From assembly GCA_020846975.1 (NCBI GenBank), contig JADLCX010000036.1, positions 1 through 64,000 on the forward strand: DNA of 64,000 bases, given 5' to 3'. Below, piece by piece: positions 15,997 to 24,228 of this stretch (the first letter of the stretch is position 1; each line of letters begins with the position of its first letter). Below the pieces are notes generated by a model. It had not been told where the DNA came from and ran no database searches. It saw only the letters and a program-made list of their open reading frames with translations. A program made the position numbers and the translations under genes. The stretch comes from Phycisphaerales bacterium. GTDB taxonomy: Bacteria; Planctomycetota; Phycisphaerae; Phycisphaerales; UBA1924.

Positions 15997-17100
15997 ATGC
16001 TGCGCATGAAGCGGACCTCCCCCGTGGGGGAGGTTGGGCTGCTCGTGGTGTTGCTGATGTCTGGGTGTGACAGGACACCGGAGCCGGGGTTGCCGGTCGC
16101 GGCGGAGATCACGTTCGGAGGGTTGGGTGACACGCCGGGCAAGTTCGGGTATCCGCGGGCGATCGATGTCTCGGCGGATGGCCGGAGCCTGTGGGTGATC
16201 GACAAGACGGCGCGGGTGCAGCGGATCGACCCGGAGACGGGCCGGTGCACGGCGATCTGGCGGATGCCGGATTCGGACCTGGGCAAGCCGGTGGGGTTCT
16301 GCATCGCGCCGGGGCGCGATGCGGCGGGGAAGTGGTGTGATGAGTTGTTGTACATCGCGGACACGCACTACGCGCGGGTGATGGTGTACAAGCCGCCGGG
16401 GGATAGGGAGCGCGACTCGGAGAGCCGCGATACCGCCGGTTCGGAGAACCACCCTACCCGGACCACCGGGGAACCGGAGTTGGTGGCGAAGTTCGGGGAG
16501 TATGGGCAGGGAGACGGCCAGTTCATCTACCCGACGGATGTGGCGGTGCTGCTGGGGCCGGAGGGGAAGAGCGTGGAGCGGATCTACGTCGGGGAATATG
16601 GCGGGCACGATCGAATCAGCGTCTTTGACGGGAGTTACCGGTTCAAGTTCAGCTTCGGCGAGTGGGGCGACGGGCGGGATGCCGCGAAGGTGCAGTTTGC
16701 CCGGCCGCAGAGTCTTTTGATCGAGACGATCGGCGGAAGGCGGGAACTGATGGTGACGGATTCGGCGAACCACCGGCTGGGCCGGTTCACGCTGGATGGG
16801 GAGTTGATCGGGTGGATCGGCTCGCCGGATTCGGCGGGGGATGGGCCGGGGCAGTTCCGGTATCCCTACGGTCTGGCCGCGCTGGGGGATGGGACGGTGA
16901 TGGTGAGCGAGTTTGGCGGGAACCGGGTGCAGCGGATCGAGGTGCAGAGCGGGGCGAGCCGTGGGAGTTGGGGTCGCGCGGGTCGGGGTGAAGGGGAGTT
17001 GGCGGCGGCGTGGGCGGTGGCGGTGGCGGGGAGCCGGACGTTCGTGGTGGACGCGGGGAACAACCGGGTGATGGGGTTTGCGACGCCGCGGCGGAGGTAG
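15997..17100 (+). CDS. NHL-repeat beta-propeller lipoprotein
   Basis: About 367 aa. The N-terminus LLVVLLMSGC is a lipobox, so the mature protein is predicted to be lipid-anchored. ATGs at 15997 and 16006 both fit and neither has a good ribosome site. The rest is a six-bladed-type NHL propeller with blade motifs such as GKFGYPRAIDVSADG, GQFIYPTDVAVL, GQFRYPYGLAALGDG and FVVDAGNNRVMGF. A loop of about 25 charged residues (GDRERDSESRDTAGSENH) interrupts one blade. Such proteins are usually binding or scaffold proteins, sometimes peptidyl-glycine lyases. No catalytic residues can be assigned. Confidence 0.75.
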   Translation: MLRMKRTSPVGEVGLLVVLLMSGCDRTPEPGLPVAAEITFGGLGDTPGKFGYPRAIDVSADGRSLWVIDKTARVQRIDPETGRCTAIWRMPDSDLGKPVGFCIAPGRDAAGKWCDELLYIADTHYARVMVYKPPGDRERDSESRDTAGSENHPTRTTGEPELVAKFGEYGQGDGQFIYPTDVAVLLGPEGKSVERIYVGEYGGHDRISVFDGSYRFKFSFGEWGDGRDAAKVQFARPQSLLIETIGGRRELMVTDSANHRLGRFTLDGELIGWIGSPDSAGDGPGQFRYPYGLAALGDGTVMVSEFGGNRVQRIEVQSGASRGSWGRAGRGEGELAAAWAVAVAGSRTFVVDAGNNRVMGFATPRRR

Positions 17101-17109
17101 GCAAAGACA

Positions 17110-17150
17110 GGAACACAGAGGCACGGAGAAGGCACAGAGAGCACAGAGAA
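17110..17150 (+). repeat. Inverted repeat, left arm, flanking the GxxExxY gene
   Basis: A 41-nt purine-rich arm (GGAACACAGAGG...CACAGAGAA) matching the reverse complement of 17703-17743 at 39 of 41 positions. It lies 5 bp before the ATG of the gene and 10 bp after the stop of the NHL lipoprotein gene. Confidence 0.85.
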
Positions 17151-17155
17151 GAACC

Positions 17156-17647
17156 ATGGTGTCTGATCCGAACAAAATGGTGGGGCGGGATGGGGTGGAA
17201 CTGCCGGCGCGGTTCAACGAAGTCACGCGCGGAGTGATTGGCGCGGCGATCGAAGTGCACAAGGTGATGGGGCCGGGACACCGTGAGCAGTACTACGAGC
17301 GCGCCTTGCGTCACGAGCTTGGGCTCGCCGGGCTGAGTTCCGAGGCGCAAGTGCCGTTCAAGGTGAGCTACAAAGGGATGGAGCTGGGAACGCAGGTCAT
17401 TGACCTGGTGGTCGAGGGAGTCGTGATCGTCGAGTGCAAGTGCGTGGAGGCTGTCCTGGACGTCCATCAAGCCCAACTTCTGGGGTATCTGCGCTTTACT
17501 GGGCTGCCAGTCGGTTTGTTGTTGAACTTCCATGTTGCGCGGCTCACCGATGGTCTTACCCGACGCATCAACTATCCGCCCTGGGCAACAACAGACCGCC
17601 GCACCAGTACCCGTTCCGGCTCCGTGCTGTCTGTGCCTACTCCGTAA
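17156..17647 (+). CDS. GxxExxY family protein, PD-(D/E)XK nuclease-like fold
   Basis: A 163-aa protein. The family signature is exact in GPGHREQYYERAL (G41, E44, Y47). It is followed by the hallmarks of a PD-(D/E)XK core: D83 in QVIDLVV, E93-x-K95 in VIVECKC and a helix with HQAQLLGYLR. The ATG at 17156 gives the usual N-terminus (FNEVTRGVIGAAIEVHKVMG). The last dozen codons run into a pyrimidine-rich repeat (17621-17658), so the C-terminal tail SGSVLSVPTP is repeat-encoded. The whole gene sits between 41-nt inverted repeats. Family members are widespread in planctomycetes and often multicopy; their function is not established. A DNA-processing role is inferred from the motif only. Confidence 0.82.
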   Translation: MVSDPNKMVGRDGVELPARFNEVTRGVIGAAIEVHKVMGPGHREQYYERALRHELGLAGLSSEAQVPFKVSYKGMELGTQVIDLVVEGVVIVECKCVEAVLDVHQAQLLGYLRFTGLPVGLLLNFHVARLTDGLTRRINYPPWATTDRRTSTRSGSVLSVPTP

Positions 17648-17658
17648 CTGTGTGTTCC
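17621..17658 (-). repeat. Internal copy of the right-arm repeat
   Basis: 38 nt matching 17706-17743 in the same orientation with four mismatches. It overlaps the 3' end of the GxxExxY coding region, so the repeat supplies the last codons and the stop. Confidence 0.75.
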
Positions 17659-17702
17659 ATTTTTGCCTGTGTTTCCGTCTCCCACGCCCCATGCATTTGC
17701 CT

Positions 17703-17743
17703 TTCTCCGTGCTCTCTGTGCCTTCTCCGTGACTCTGTGTTCC
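17703..17743 (-). repeat. Inverted repeat, right arm, flanking the GxxExxY gene
   Basis: Pyrimidine-rich on the plus strand (TTCTCCGTGCTCTCTGTGCC and following bases) and the inverse of 17110-17150 with two mismatches. It ends 26 bp before the start of the VWA gene, so it would form part of that gene's leader. Confidence 0.85.
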
Positions 17744-17769
17744 GCCTTCGCCTTGAGAGTTGAACAAGC

Positions 17770-20700
17770 GTGATCCTCGCGTTTCACATCGGCCCGATCG
17801 AGTTTGACCAGCCGCAGTGGCTGCTGCTGCTGGGCGCGCTGGTACCGCTGACGGTGTGGATCGGACGGCAGAGTCTGAGCGGGATGGGGACGGCGTCGCG
17901 GCGGGTGGCGCTGGGGGTTCGGCTGGTGGTGATCTTTCTGCTGGTGGGTGCGGTGGCGAAGCCGTACTGGCGGAAGGAGAGCAGGACGGTCAACGTGGTG
18001 GTGATCCGTGACACGTCGGACTCGGTGCGGCGGCCGACGACGGTGAACGGGGCAACGACCGACCTGACGCAGCAGGCCAAGAAGTTCGTGCAGGAAGCGG
18101 CGAGGTTCGCCAAGCCGGACGACCTGATCAGCATCGTGACGGCGGCGAAGAAGAGTTACGTGCAGGCGCTGCCGGTTCCGGCGCGGGACGAGCCGGAGAG
18201 CGAGGTGACGGGGGAGACGGACGCGACGAACCTGGCGGAGGCGGTGACGCTGGCGATGGCGATCATGCCGGGGTCGAGCGCGAACCGGCTGCTGCTGATC
18301 AGCGACTTCAACCAGACGGCGGGCGACCTGGCGCAGGTGGCGAACGCGGCGAAGGCTGCGGGGGTTCCGATCGACGTGCTGCCCTTGAAGTACCGGTACG
18401 ACAAGGAAGTGCTGGTGGAGCGGATCGTGGCGCCCGCGACGGCGCGGATGGGACAGAACATCAACCTGAAGGTGCTGATCAGCGCTCTGAAGGCGGGGAC
18501 GGGGTCGCTGAACCTGACGATCAACGGGGAGCCGGTGGACCTGGACGCGACGGGCGAATCGATGGCGATGAAGGTGAGGCTGGAGAAGGGGATGAACGCG
18601 GTCTCGATCCCGATCGCGCTGCCGCGGCCGGGTCCGCTGGCGTTCCGGGCGTATTACCAGCCGGACGATCCGTCGGACGACGCGATCCAGCAGAACAACC
18701 AGTCGATGGCGGTGACGTTCGTGCAGAGCGAGGGGCGGGTGCTGCTGCTGGCGCCGAGCGAAGATGAGGTCTCGGCGCTGAAGCAGACGCTGGAGCAGGC
18801 GAAGATCGCGGTGGAGGTGCGGGAGGCGTCGAACGCGCCGACGACGAAGGAGGAATGGGCGGGGTACGACGCGGTGGTGATGGCGAACACGCCGGCGTAC
18901 GCGTTCACGCAGCGGCAGCAGGAGGACCTGAGGGCGTACGTGCACGACCTGGGGGGCGGGCTGGTGATGATCGGCGGGCCGGACGCGTTCGGCGCCGGGG
19001 GTTGGATCGGCTCGCCGCTGGCCGATGCGCTGCCGATCAAGCTGGAGCCGCCGCAGAAGAGGCAGATGCCGCGGGGCGCGCTGGTGCTGGTGATGCACTC
19101 GTGCGAGATGCCGCAGGGGAACTACTGGGGCAAGCAGGTGGCGCTGTCGGCGGTGAACGCGCTGTCGCGGCTGGACCTGGCGGGGGTTCTGGAGTTCAGT
19201 TTCGGTCGCGGGGACTGGTGGGTGCACCCGTTGAGCGAGGTGGGCAACAAGGCGGCGATCTCGCGTGCGATCAACAGCCTGACGTACGGGGACATGCCGA
19301 GTTTCGACAACCTTCTGAACATGGCGATCAAGGACCTTCGGAAGGCCGCGGCGGGGATGAAGCACATCGTGATCATCAGCGACGGCGACCCGCAACTGCT
19401 GGACAACACGATCCTGGCGACGTGCCGGATGAACAAGATCTCGATCTCGTGCGTGCTGGTGTACCCGCACCAGCGCGGGTACAGCACGCCGGACTGGCAG
19501 AAGATGCAGCACATCGCCAAGAGCACGGGGGGGAACTTCTACCCGATCATCGAGCAGGGGGAGTTCGCGAAACTGCCGGAGATTTTCATCAAGGAAGCGC
19601 AGGTGGTGAAGAGGTCGTTGATCTGGGAGGGGCCGGCGTTCCAGCCGCGGGTGATCGCGTCGGGGAGCGAGCCGATGCGGGGGCTGGGGACGGCGATGTA
19701 CCCGATCTCGGGGTACATCGTGGGCGCGGACCGTGAGGGGCTGAGCGTGGTGACGCTGCGCGGGCAGGAGAACGACCCGGTGCTGGCGCACTGGCAGTAC
19801 GGGCTGGGCAAGGCGGTGGCGTTTACGAGCGATGTGGGGTCGAGGTGGGCGCGGTCGTGGGTGGGCTCGCCGAAGTTCCGGCCGTTCTGGGAGCAGCACG
19901 TGCGGTGGGCGATGCGTCCGGGCGGGAGCGCGGATGTGCGGGTGCTGACGGAGGACCTGGGGGAGCGGACGCGGATCATCGTGGAGGCCTTGGACAGCAA
20001 GGGGGAGCGGCTGAACTTCATGAGGTTTGACGGGCGGGTGCTGGGGCCGAACAACTCGACGCAGAGCGTGGAGCTGCGGCAGGAGGGGCCGGGTCGGTAC
20101 GTGGGGGAGATCGACAGCGCGGCGGCGGGGGCGTACGTGGCGAACTTCCGGTACTGGACTCCGGCGAGCGAGGGTTCGCCGGCGCGCGAGGGGAACCTGC
20201 AGGCGGCGGTGACGCGGCCGTTCGCGGACGAGTATCGGACGTTGCAGGACAACGCCGCGCTGGGCAAGTTGATCGCGGAGAAGACGGGCGGGCGGGTGAT
20301 CGATGTGGACCCGACGAAGGCGGAGTTGTGGAGCCGCGCGGGGCTGAGGATGCCGGTGGCGACGCGGTCGATCTGGCTGACGGTGTCGCTGATCGCGATC
20401 GGGCTGTTCCTGACGGATGTGGCGGTGCGGCGCGTGCGGTTTGATCCGCGGGCGATGGCGGCGGCGGTGAGGCGCGGGCTTGGCCAGGGGCGGCGCGAGG
20501 CCGGGGCGCAGATGGCGTCGCTGCGGGAGGCGAGGGAGCGGGCAAAGGCGGGGATCGGGGCGAGCGCGACGGAGCAGGCGGCGGCGAAGGCCGCGGCCGC
20601 GAAGGCGAAGAAGGACCAGGCGACGTCGCGGGCGAAGTTCGAGGCGACGATCGACGAGCTGGTGAAGGGCAGGAGCAACGAGGCGTTGCCGACGCTGATC

Positions 20701-20814
20701 GACAAGACGATCAAAACGCGGCCGCGGACCGAGGGGGAGAAGAAGGAGGAGGAGGGCGGGATGTCGCGGTTGAAGAAGGCGAGGGATCGGGCGAAGGAGG
20801 AGTTTGGGGAGTAG
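17770..20814 (+). CDS. Large membrane VWA-domain protein of a MoxR-associated set
   Basis: A 1,014-aa protein starting with GTG. Two N-terminal membrane helices (about 16-32 and 47-64) are followed by a long outer region. A VWA metal-ion site begins at D81-T-S83-D-S85, and a second VWA-like segment contains HIVIISDGDPQLLD. A flavodoxin or glutamine-amidotransferase-like stretch (YDAVVMANTPAYAFTQRQ...GGGLVMIGGPDAFGAGG) lies between. One more membrane helix near 867-885 precedes a cytosolic tail of about 130 residues rich in Ala, Lys, Arg and Glu. This matches the large BatA-like proteins encoded beside moxR and DUF58 genes. It probably detects or organises extracytoplasmic proteins with the MoxR ATPase encoded 107 bp downstream. 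Confidence 0.8.
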   Translation: MILAFHIGPIEFDQPQWLLLLGALVPLTVWIGRQSLSGMGTASRRVALGVRLVVIFLLVGAVAKPYWRKESRTVNVVVIRDTSDSVRRPTTVNGATTDLTQQAKKFVQEAARFAKPDDLISIVTAAKKSYVQALPVPARDEPESEVTGETDATNLAEAVTLAMAIMPGSSANRLLLISDFNQTAGDLAQVANAAKAAGVPIDVLPLKYRYDKEVLVERIVAPATARMGQNINLKVLISALKAGTGSLNLTINGEPVDLDATGESMAMKVRLEKGMNAVSIPIALPRPGPLAFRAYYQPDDPSDDAIQQNNQSMAVTFVQSEGRVLLLAPSEDEVSALKQTLEQAKIAVEVREASNAPTTKEEWAGYDAVVMANTPAYAFTQRQQEDLRAYVHDLGGGLVMIGGPDAFGAGGWIGSPLADALPIKLEPPQKRQMPRGALVLVMHSCEMPQGNYWGKQVALSAVNALSRLDLAGVLEFSFGRGDWWVHPLSEVGNKAAISRAINSLTYGDMPSFDNLLNMAIKDLRKAAAGMKHIVIISDGDPQLLDNTILATCRMNKISISCVLVYPHQRGYSTPDWQKMQHIAKSTGGNFYPIIEQGEFAKLPEIFIKEAQVVKRSLIWEGPAFQPRVIASGSEPMRGLGTAMYPISGYIVGADREGLSVVTLRGQENDPVLAHWQYGLGKAVAFTSDVGSRWARSWVGSPKFRPFWEQHVRWAMRPGGSADVRVLTEDLGERTRIIVEALDSKGERLNFMRFDGRVLGPNNSTQSVELRQEGPGRYVGEIDSAAAGAYVANFRYWTPASEGSPAREGNLQAAVTRPFADEYRTLQDNAALGKLIAEKTGGRVIDVDPTKAELWSRAGLRMPVATRSIWLTVSLIAIGLFLTDVAVRRVRFDPRAMAAAVRRGLGQGRREAGAQMASLREARERAKAGIGASATEQAAAKAAAAKAKKDQATSRAKFEATIDELVKGRSNEALPTLIDKTIKTRPRTEGEKKEEEGGMSRLKKARDRAKEEFGE

Positions 20815-20855
20815 GGCGGATGGCGGACGGCTTGTAAGAAGTTTCTGATTTGAGA

Positions 20856-20883
20856 TTTCAACACTCAGACTGTTGAATATAAA
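20856..20883 (+). promoter_or_regulatory. Palindrome and possible promoter before moxR
   Basis: The AT-rich 107-bp gap contains TTCAACA (20857-20863) and TGTTGAA (20871-20877), perfect arms 7 bp apart. A TATAAA-like -10 box (20878-20883) follows at once. The -35 match is weak. It could be an operator overlapping a promoter for the moxR operon, or a small hairpin. Confidence 0.35.
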
Positions 20884-20921
20884 GATCACGGGTCGGCACT
20901 TATTCATAGATCGGGAATCAC

Positions 20922-21965
20922 ATGGCGAAGGACACAACGGGTGACGTGACGCAGATCACTCCAGAGCGCGTGAAGGCGCAATGCGAGGCGTTCCGCGAGA
21001 CGTTCAAGGGGCTGAAGGACGAGATCGGCAAGGTCATCGTCGGTCACGGCGAGGTGGTGGATGCGACGCTGATCGCGCTGTTCGCGGGCGGGAACGTGCT
21101 GCTGGAGGGCGTGCCCGGGCTGGGCAAGACGCTCCTGGTGCGGACGCTGGCGGAGACGCTGAGCCTTCCGTTCAGCCGCATCCAGTTCACGCCCGACCTG
21201 ATGCCGGCGGACGTGATCGGCACGAACATTGTCATGGAGGACCCGGCGACGGGCCGGCGGAAGTTCGAGTTTCAGCGGGGGCCGATCTTCGCGCAGATCG
21301 TGCTGGCGGACGAGATCAACCGCGCGACGCCGAAGACGCAGAGCGCCCTGCTGGAGGCGATGCAGGAGCGGAGCGTGACGGTCTCGGGAACCACCTACAG
21401 GTTGGACAAGCCGTTCTTTGTGCTGGCGACGCAGAACCCGATCGAGCAGGAGGGCACGTACCCGCTGCCCGAGGCGCAGATGGACCGGTTCATCTTCAAG
21501 ATCAACGTCGGGTATTCGCAGCTCGACGACCTGATGACGATCCTGGACCGGACGACGGGCAGCCACGCGCCGCAGGTGCGGAAGATCCTCGACGGGGCGG
21601 CGATCATCGCGGCCCAGACGCTGATCCGGGACTGCATCGTCGCGCCGCACGTGCAGGAGTACGCGGCGAGGCTGGTTCTGGCGACGCACCCCGAGGGCGA
21701 GCACGCGCCGAACATCACGAACAAGTACATCCGGTGCGGGAGCTCGCCGCGCGGGGCGCAGGCGCTGCTGCTGGGCGGGAAGGTGCGTGCGCTGACGGAG
21801 GGGCGGTACCACGTCGGGTACAAGGACATCCAGGACACGGCGCTGCTCGCGCTGCGGCACCGGGTGATCCTGAACTTCGAGGCGGAGGCGGACCGGGTGA
21901 GCGGGGATGAGGTGGTGCGGAAGATCCTGGAGGCGACGCCGAAGGAGCCGGTGAGGGTGGGGTAA
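20922..21965 (+). CDS. MoxR-family AAA+ ATPase
   Basis: A 347-aa cytoplasmic AAA+ ATPase. Walker A is GVPGLGKT (63-70), Walker B is IVLADEIN (D130-E131), and sensor-region motifs PFFVLATQNPIEQEGTYPLP and PEAQMDRFIFK follow. MoxR proteins act as chaperones that work with VWA-domain partners. Here one VWA gene lies upstream (17770) and DUF58 and a second VWA gene lie downstream. The next gene, HEPN-like, starts 7 bp after its stop. Confidence 0.93.
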   Translation: MAKDTTGDVTQITPERVKAQCEAFRETFKGLKDEIGKVIVGHGEVVDATLIALFAGGNVLLEGVPGLGKTLLVRTLAETLSLPFSRIQFTPDLMPADVIGTNIVMEDPATGRRKFEFQRGPIFAQIVLADEINRATPKTQSALLEAMQERSVTVSGTTYRLDKPFFVLATQNPIEQEGTYPLPEAQMDRFIFKINVGYSQLDDLMTILDRTTGSHAPQVRKILDGAAIIAAQTLIRDCIVAPHVQEYAARLVLATHPEGEHAPNITNKYIRCGSSPRGAQALLLGGKVRALTEGRYHVGYKDIQDTALLALRHRVILNFEAEADRVSGDEVVRKILEATPKEPVRVG

Positions 21966-21972
21966 GACCAAG

Positions 21973-22593
21973 ATGACAGACAAGCCAAGCCGAATCGACC
22001 GCTTTGTGAAGGTCCGCGGACAGGTTCATCTGGCCCGCGACTACGCCACATTTCTGGAGCGCTCATTCTGGCACAGTCAAGAGCGATGGGATGCGATCGC
22101 GGCGTTTGGCCCAGGCATCCACACGTTGCTCCACAAAGCGTTACTGGATTCACTGGTACTCTGCTTGCGCAGGCTCCTTGATGAGCCAGGATCTGACAAG
22201 AAGCGAACGCTCAGTTTTCTCGGGTTTATTCAAAGCATCCGAGATGACGAACCAACACACGCTGCTGGCTTGACTGCATCACTGGACGCTCTTGAAACGA
22301 CAGTAAGAGCTTTGCGGAATCAAGTGCCACAACTCAAGACTTGGCGCGACAAGCTGATCGCTCACCTGGACGAATTGGCTGTACTTGCACCTCTGACAGA
22401 CATCCGGTACACGATCGATGAACTTCTGCACACAGTTCAAGGTGCGGAGACTGCCCTCAATCAAGCAGGCTCGCTTGTGTTTTCAAACTGCACGCCCGAG
22501 GCGCCTGATAGGTCGATTGCTACTGAGATCGAAGGCTTTATGATGACGTTGTTGAGCGCTTCCGCTGTGTCGAGTCCAAATGCAGAACGTTGA
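21973..22593 (+). CDS. HEPN-domain protein, AbiU2-like
   Basis: A 206-aa, mostly helical protein. The R-x4-6-H signature of HEPN ribonuclease-type domains is present as R125-DKLIA-H131 (LKTWRDKLIAHLDE). An earlier helix, LLHKALLDSLVLCLRRLLDE, resembles the first helices of AbiU2-type HEPN proteins. Base composition is clearly lower in GC than moxR and DUF58 on either side, suggesting acquisition. It begins 7 bp after the moxR stop and ends 5 bp before the DUF58 ATG, so it is built into the operon. A role as an RNA-cleaving effector or inactive RNA binder is inference; no antitoxin of the MNT type is adjacent. Confidence 0.6.
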   Translation: MTDKPSRIDRFVKVRGQVHLARDYATFLERSFWHSQERWDAIAAFGPGIHTLLHKALLDSLVLCLRRLLDEPGSDKKRTLSFLGFIQSIRDDEPTHAAGLTASLDALETTVRALRNQVPQLKTWRDKLIAHLDELAVLAPLTDIRYTIDELLHTVQGAETALNQAGSLVFSNCTPEAPDRSIATEIEGFMMTLLSASAVSSPNAER

Positions 22594-22598
22594 ACATC

Positions 22599-23576
22599 AT
22601 GCAACGCACCGTCAACATCACCCGCCCGAAAGGGCTTGAAGACCTGCTGACGCCCGACCTGGTGGCGCGGCTGGGGCAGCTTGACATCACCTCGCGCAAG
22701 GTGTTCAGCGGGAAACTCAAGGGAGAGCGGCGGAGCAAGCGTCGCGGCGAGAGCGTGGAGTTCGCGGACCATCGGCCGTACGTCTCGGGCGATGACCTGC
22801 GGCACATCGACTGGAACATCTTCGCGCGGCTGGACCACCTGTTCCTCAAGCTGTTCCTCGAAGAAGAAGATCTGTCGCTGCAGATCATCATCGACTGCTC
22901 CGCGAGCCACGATTGCGGCGAGCCCAACAAGTTCTTGTTCATGCAGCGACTGGCCGCGAGCCTGGGGTACATCGGGCTGGTGAACCTGAACCGTGTGGGC
23001 ATCACGGCGATCGGCGCGAAAGAGGTTGAAGCGGAAGATGGCGCGAAGGCGACCGGCGAGGGCGGCCAGCCCGAAGAAGTCGGGCTGCTCTCGACGCTCC
23101 GCGATCTGCGCGGCCGGCGGCGGCTGAGCGATCTGGTCCGTTACCTCTGCACGCTGGAGCCGATCGGGACGACGCGGTTTACGGATGCGTGCAAGAAGAT
23201 CGCGATCACGCGGCGCGGCAAGGGCGTGATGATCATTTTGTCGGACTTCTTCTACAAGGAGGGGTACGAGACGGGCCTGCGGCTGCTGAAAGGGCACGGG
23301 TACGACCTGTTCGCGATCCAGGTGCTCTCGCCCCAGGAGATGGAGCCAAACATCGGCGGCGACCTGCGGCTGAAGGATGTCGAGGACGGCGATTCGGCGG
23401 AGGTGACGATCTCGGCGCCCCTCTTGAAGAAGTACAGGCAGATCCTCAACGCCTACTGCAACCGCCTGCACGAGTTTTGTGCCCAGAGGGACATCGTGCA
23501 CATGACGGTGAAGAGCGACATGGGGATTGATTCGCTGGTGATGGATTACTTGAGGAGAAGGGGACTCTTGCGATAA
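22599..23576 (+). CDS. DUF58 family protein
   Basis: A 325-aa protein with the DUF58 core YVSGDDLRHIDWNIFARLDH (residues 61-80), followed by a degenerate VWA-like start (IIIDCSASHD, about 97-105). Proteins of this family are regularly encoded between moxR and batA-type genes, and they are thought to connect the ATPase to membrane VWA proteins. The ATG at 22599 is preferred over a TTG at 22590 that overlaps the HEPN gene stop. High GC and typical codon use contrast with the neighbours on both sides. Confidence 0.88.
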   Translation: MQRTVNITRPKGLEDLLTPDLVARLGQLDITSRKVFSGKLKGERRSKRRGESVEFADHRPYVSGDDLRHIDWNIFARLDHLFLKLFLEEEDLSLQIIIDCSASHDCGEPNKFLFMQRLAASLGYIGLVNLNRVGITAIGAKEVEAEDGAKATGEGGQPEEVGLLSTLRDLRGRRRLSDLVRYLCTLEPIGTTRFTDACKKIAITRRGKGVMIILSDFFYKEGYETGLRLLKGHGYDLFAIQVLSPQEMEPNIGGDLRLKDVEDGDSAEVTISAPLLKKYRQILNAYCNRLHEFCAQRDIVHMTVKSDMGIDSLVMDYLRRRGLLR

Positions 23577-23583
23577 CTCCACC

Positions 23584-24228
23584 ATGCACGCCTCGCTCAA
23601 ACAACTCTTGACACATGCCGGGCCGGCGCTCGCTGCACCATGCATCGACGAACCACCTGAGGAGCTTCGGCGCCTCCCCTGCGGCCACGAGTTGATCGAA
23701 CTCCTTGAGTTTCGTAACGGGTTTCTGGCCTTTGATGATGCGTTCTGTCTTCGACCGCTTCGATCGGCTACTCCTCCCCGCGGTATCGCCGAATGGAACA
23801 ATCCGGACCTTTGGCGACGCATGTACGACATTGACATGACCGATTGGGTGTTCTTCGCGTCCGATCTTTTTTCGATCCAGTTCGCACTGTCTCCCGCAGG
23901 GATCTTTACCTTCGATCCCGAGTCTACTGAAGTCGTCCCGATCGCCAAGTCGTTAGCAGGATGGGCGGAGTGGCTGCTTTCCGACCCAGACTTGAACACA
24001 GGTCGGTCGTTTGCGTGGAAATGGGCTCGCGAGCGAGGCCCACTGCAACCCGGCCAACGATTGATGCCCAAGCAGTTGTTCATGCTTGGCGGCGGCTTTC
24101 AGGTTGAGAACTTGGACGCGGTTGACGAGGCCTCCCATCTGCGTGTCTTAGGACCGATCGCAAACGCGCTGGCAAAGATCCCCGATGGCACAAGCGTTCG
24201 TTTCACCGTTGGAGGTGAATCTCCATGA
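23584..24228 (+). CDS. SMI1/KNR4 (SUKH)-like protein
   Basis: A 214-aa cytosolic protein with the features of SUKH domains: LIELLEFRNGFLAFDDAFCL near the start, DWVFFASDLFSIQFALSP and IFTFDPESTEVVPIAKS, then a long C-terminal part with LMPKQLFMLGGGFQVENL. SUKH proteins are best known as immunity proteins to contact-dependent or polymorphic toxins, though many are orphan. GC is lower than in flanking genes. Its stop overlaps the start of the next VWA gene (ATGA, 24225-24228). The ribosome site for that gene (GGAGGTG) lies inside this coding region, so the two are translationally coupled. Confidence 0.65.
   Translation: MHASLKQLLTHAGPALAAPCIDEPPEELRRLPCGHELIELLEFRNGFLAFDDAFCLRPLRSATPPRGIAEWNNPDLWRRMYDIDMTDWVFFASDLFSIQFALSPAGIFTFDPESTEVVPIAKSLAGWAEWLLSDPDLNTGRSFAWKWARERGPLQPGQRLMPKQLFMLGGGFQVENLDAVDEASHLRVLGPIANALAKIPDGTSVRFTVGGESP

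Noticed and set aside
17101-17760. A diversity-generating retroelement or retron
   Set aside because: No reverse transcriptase and no adenine-biased variable repeat is visible near the GxxExxY gene.
17572-20937. A minus-strand open frame of over 1,100 codons opposite the VWA gene
   Set aside because: Its translation is dominated by Arg, His and Leu with no domain pattern. The plus strand has a clear VWA protein in normal codon use. It is a high-GC shadow.
22461-24083. A 540-codon minus-strand frame opposite DUF58 and the SUKH gene
   Set aside because: It contains no known motif, and the plus genes explain the region with correct spacing.
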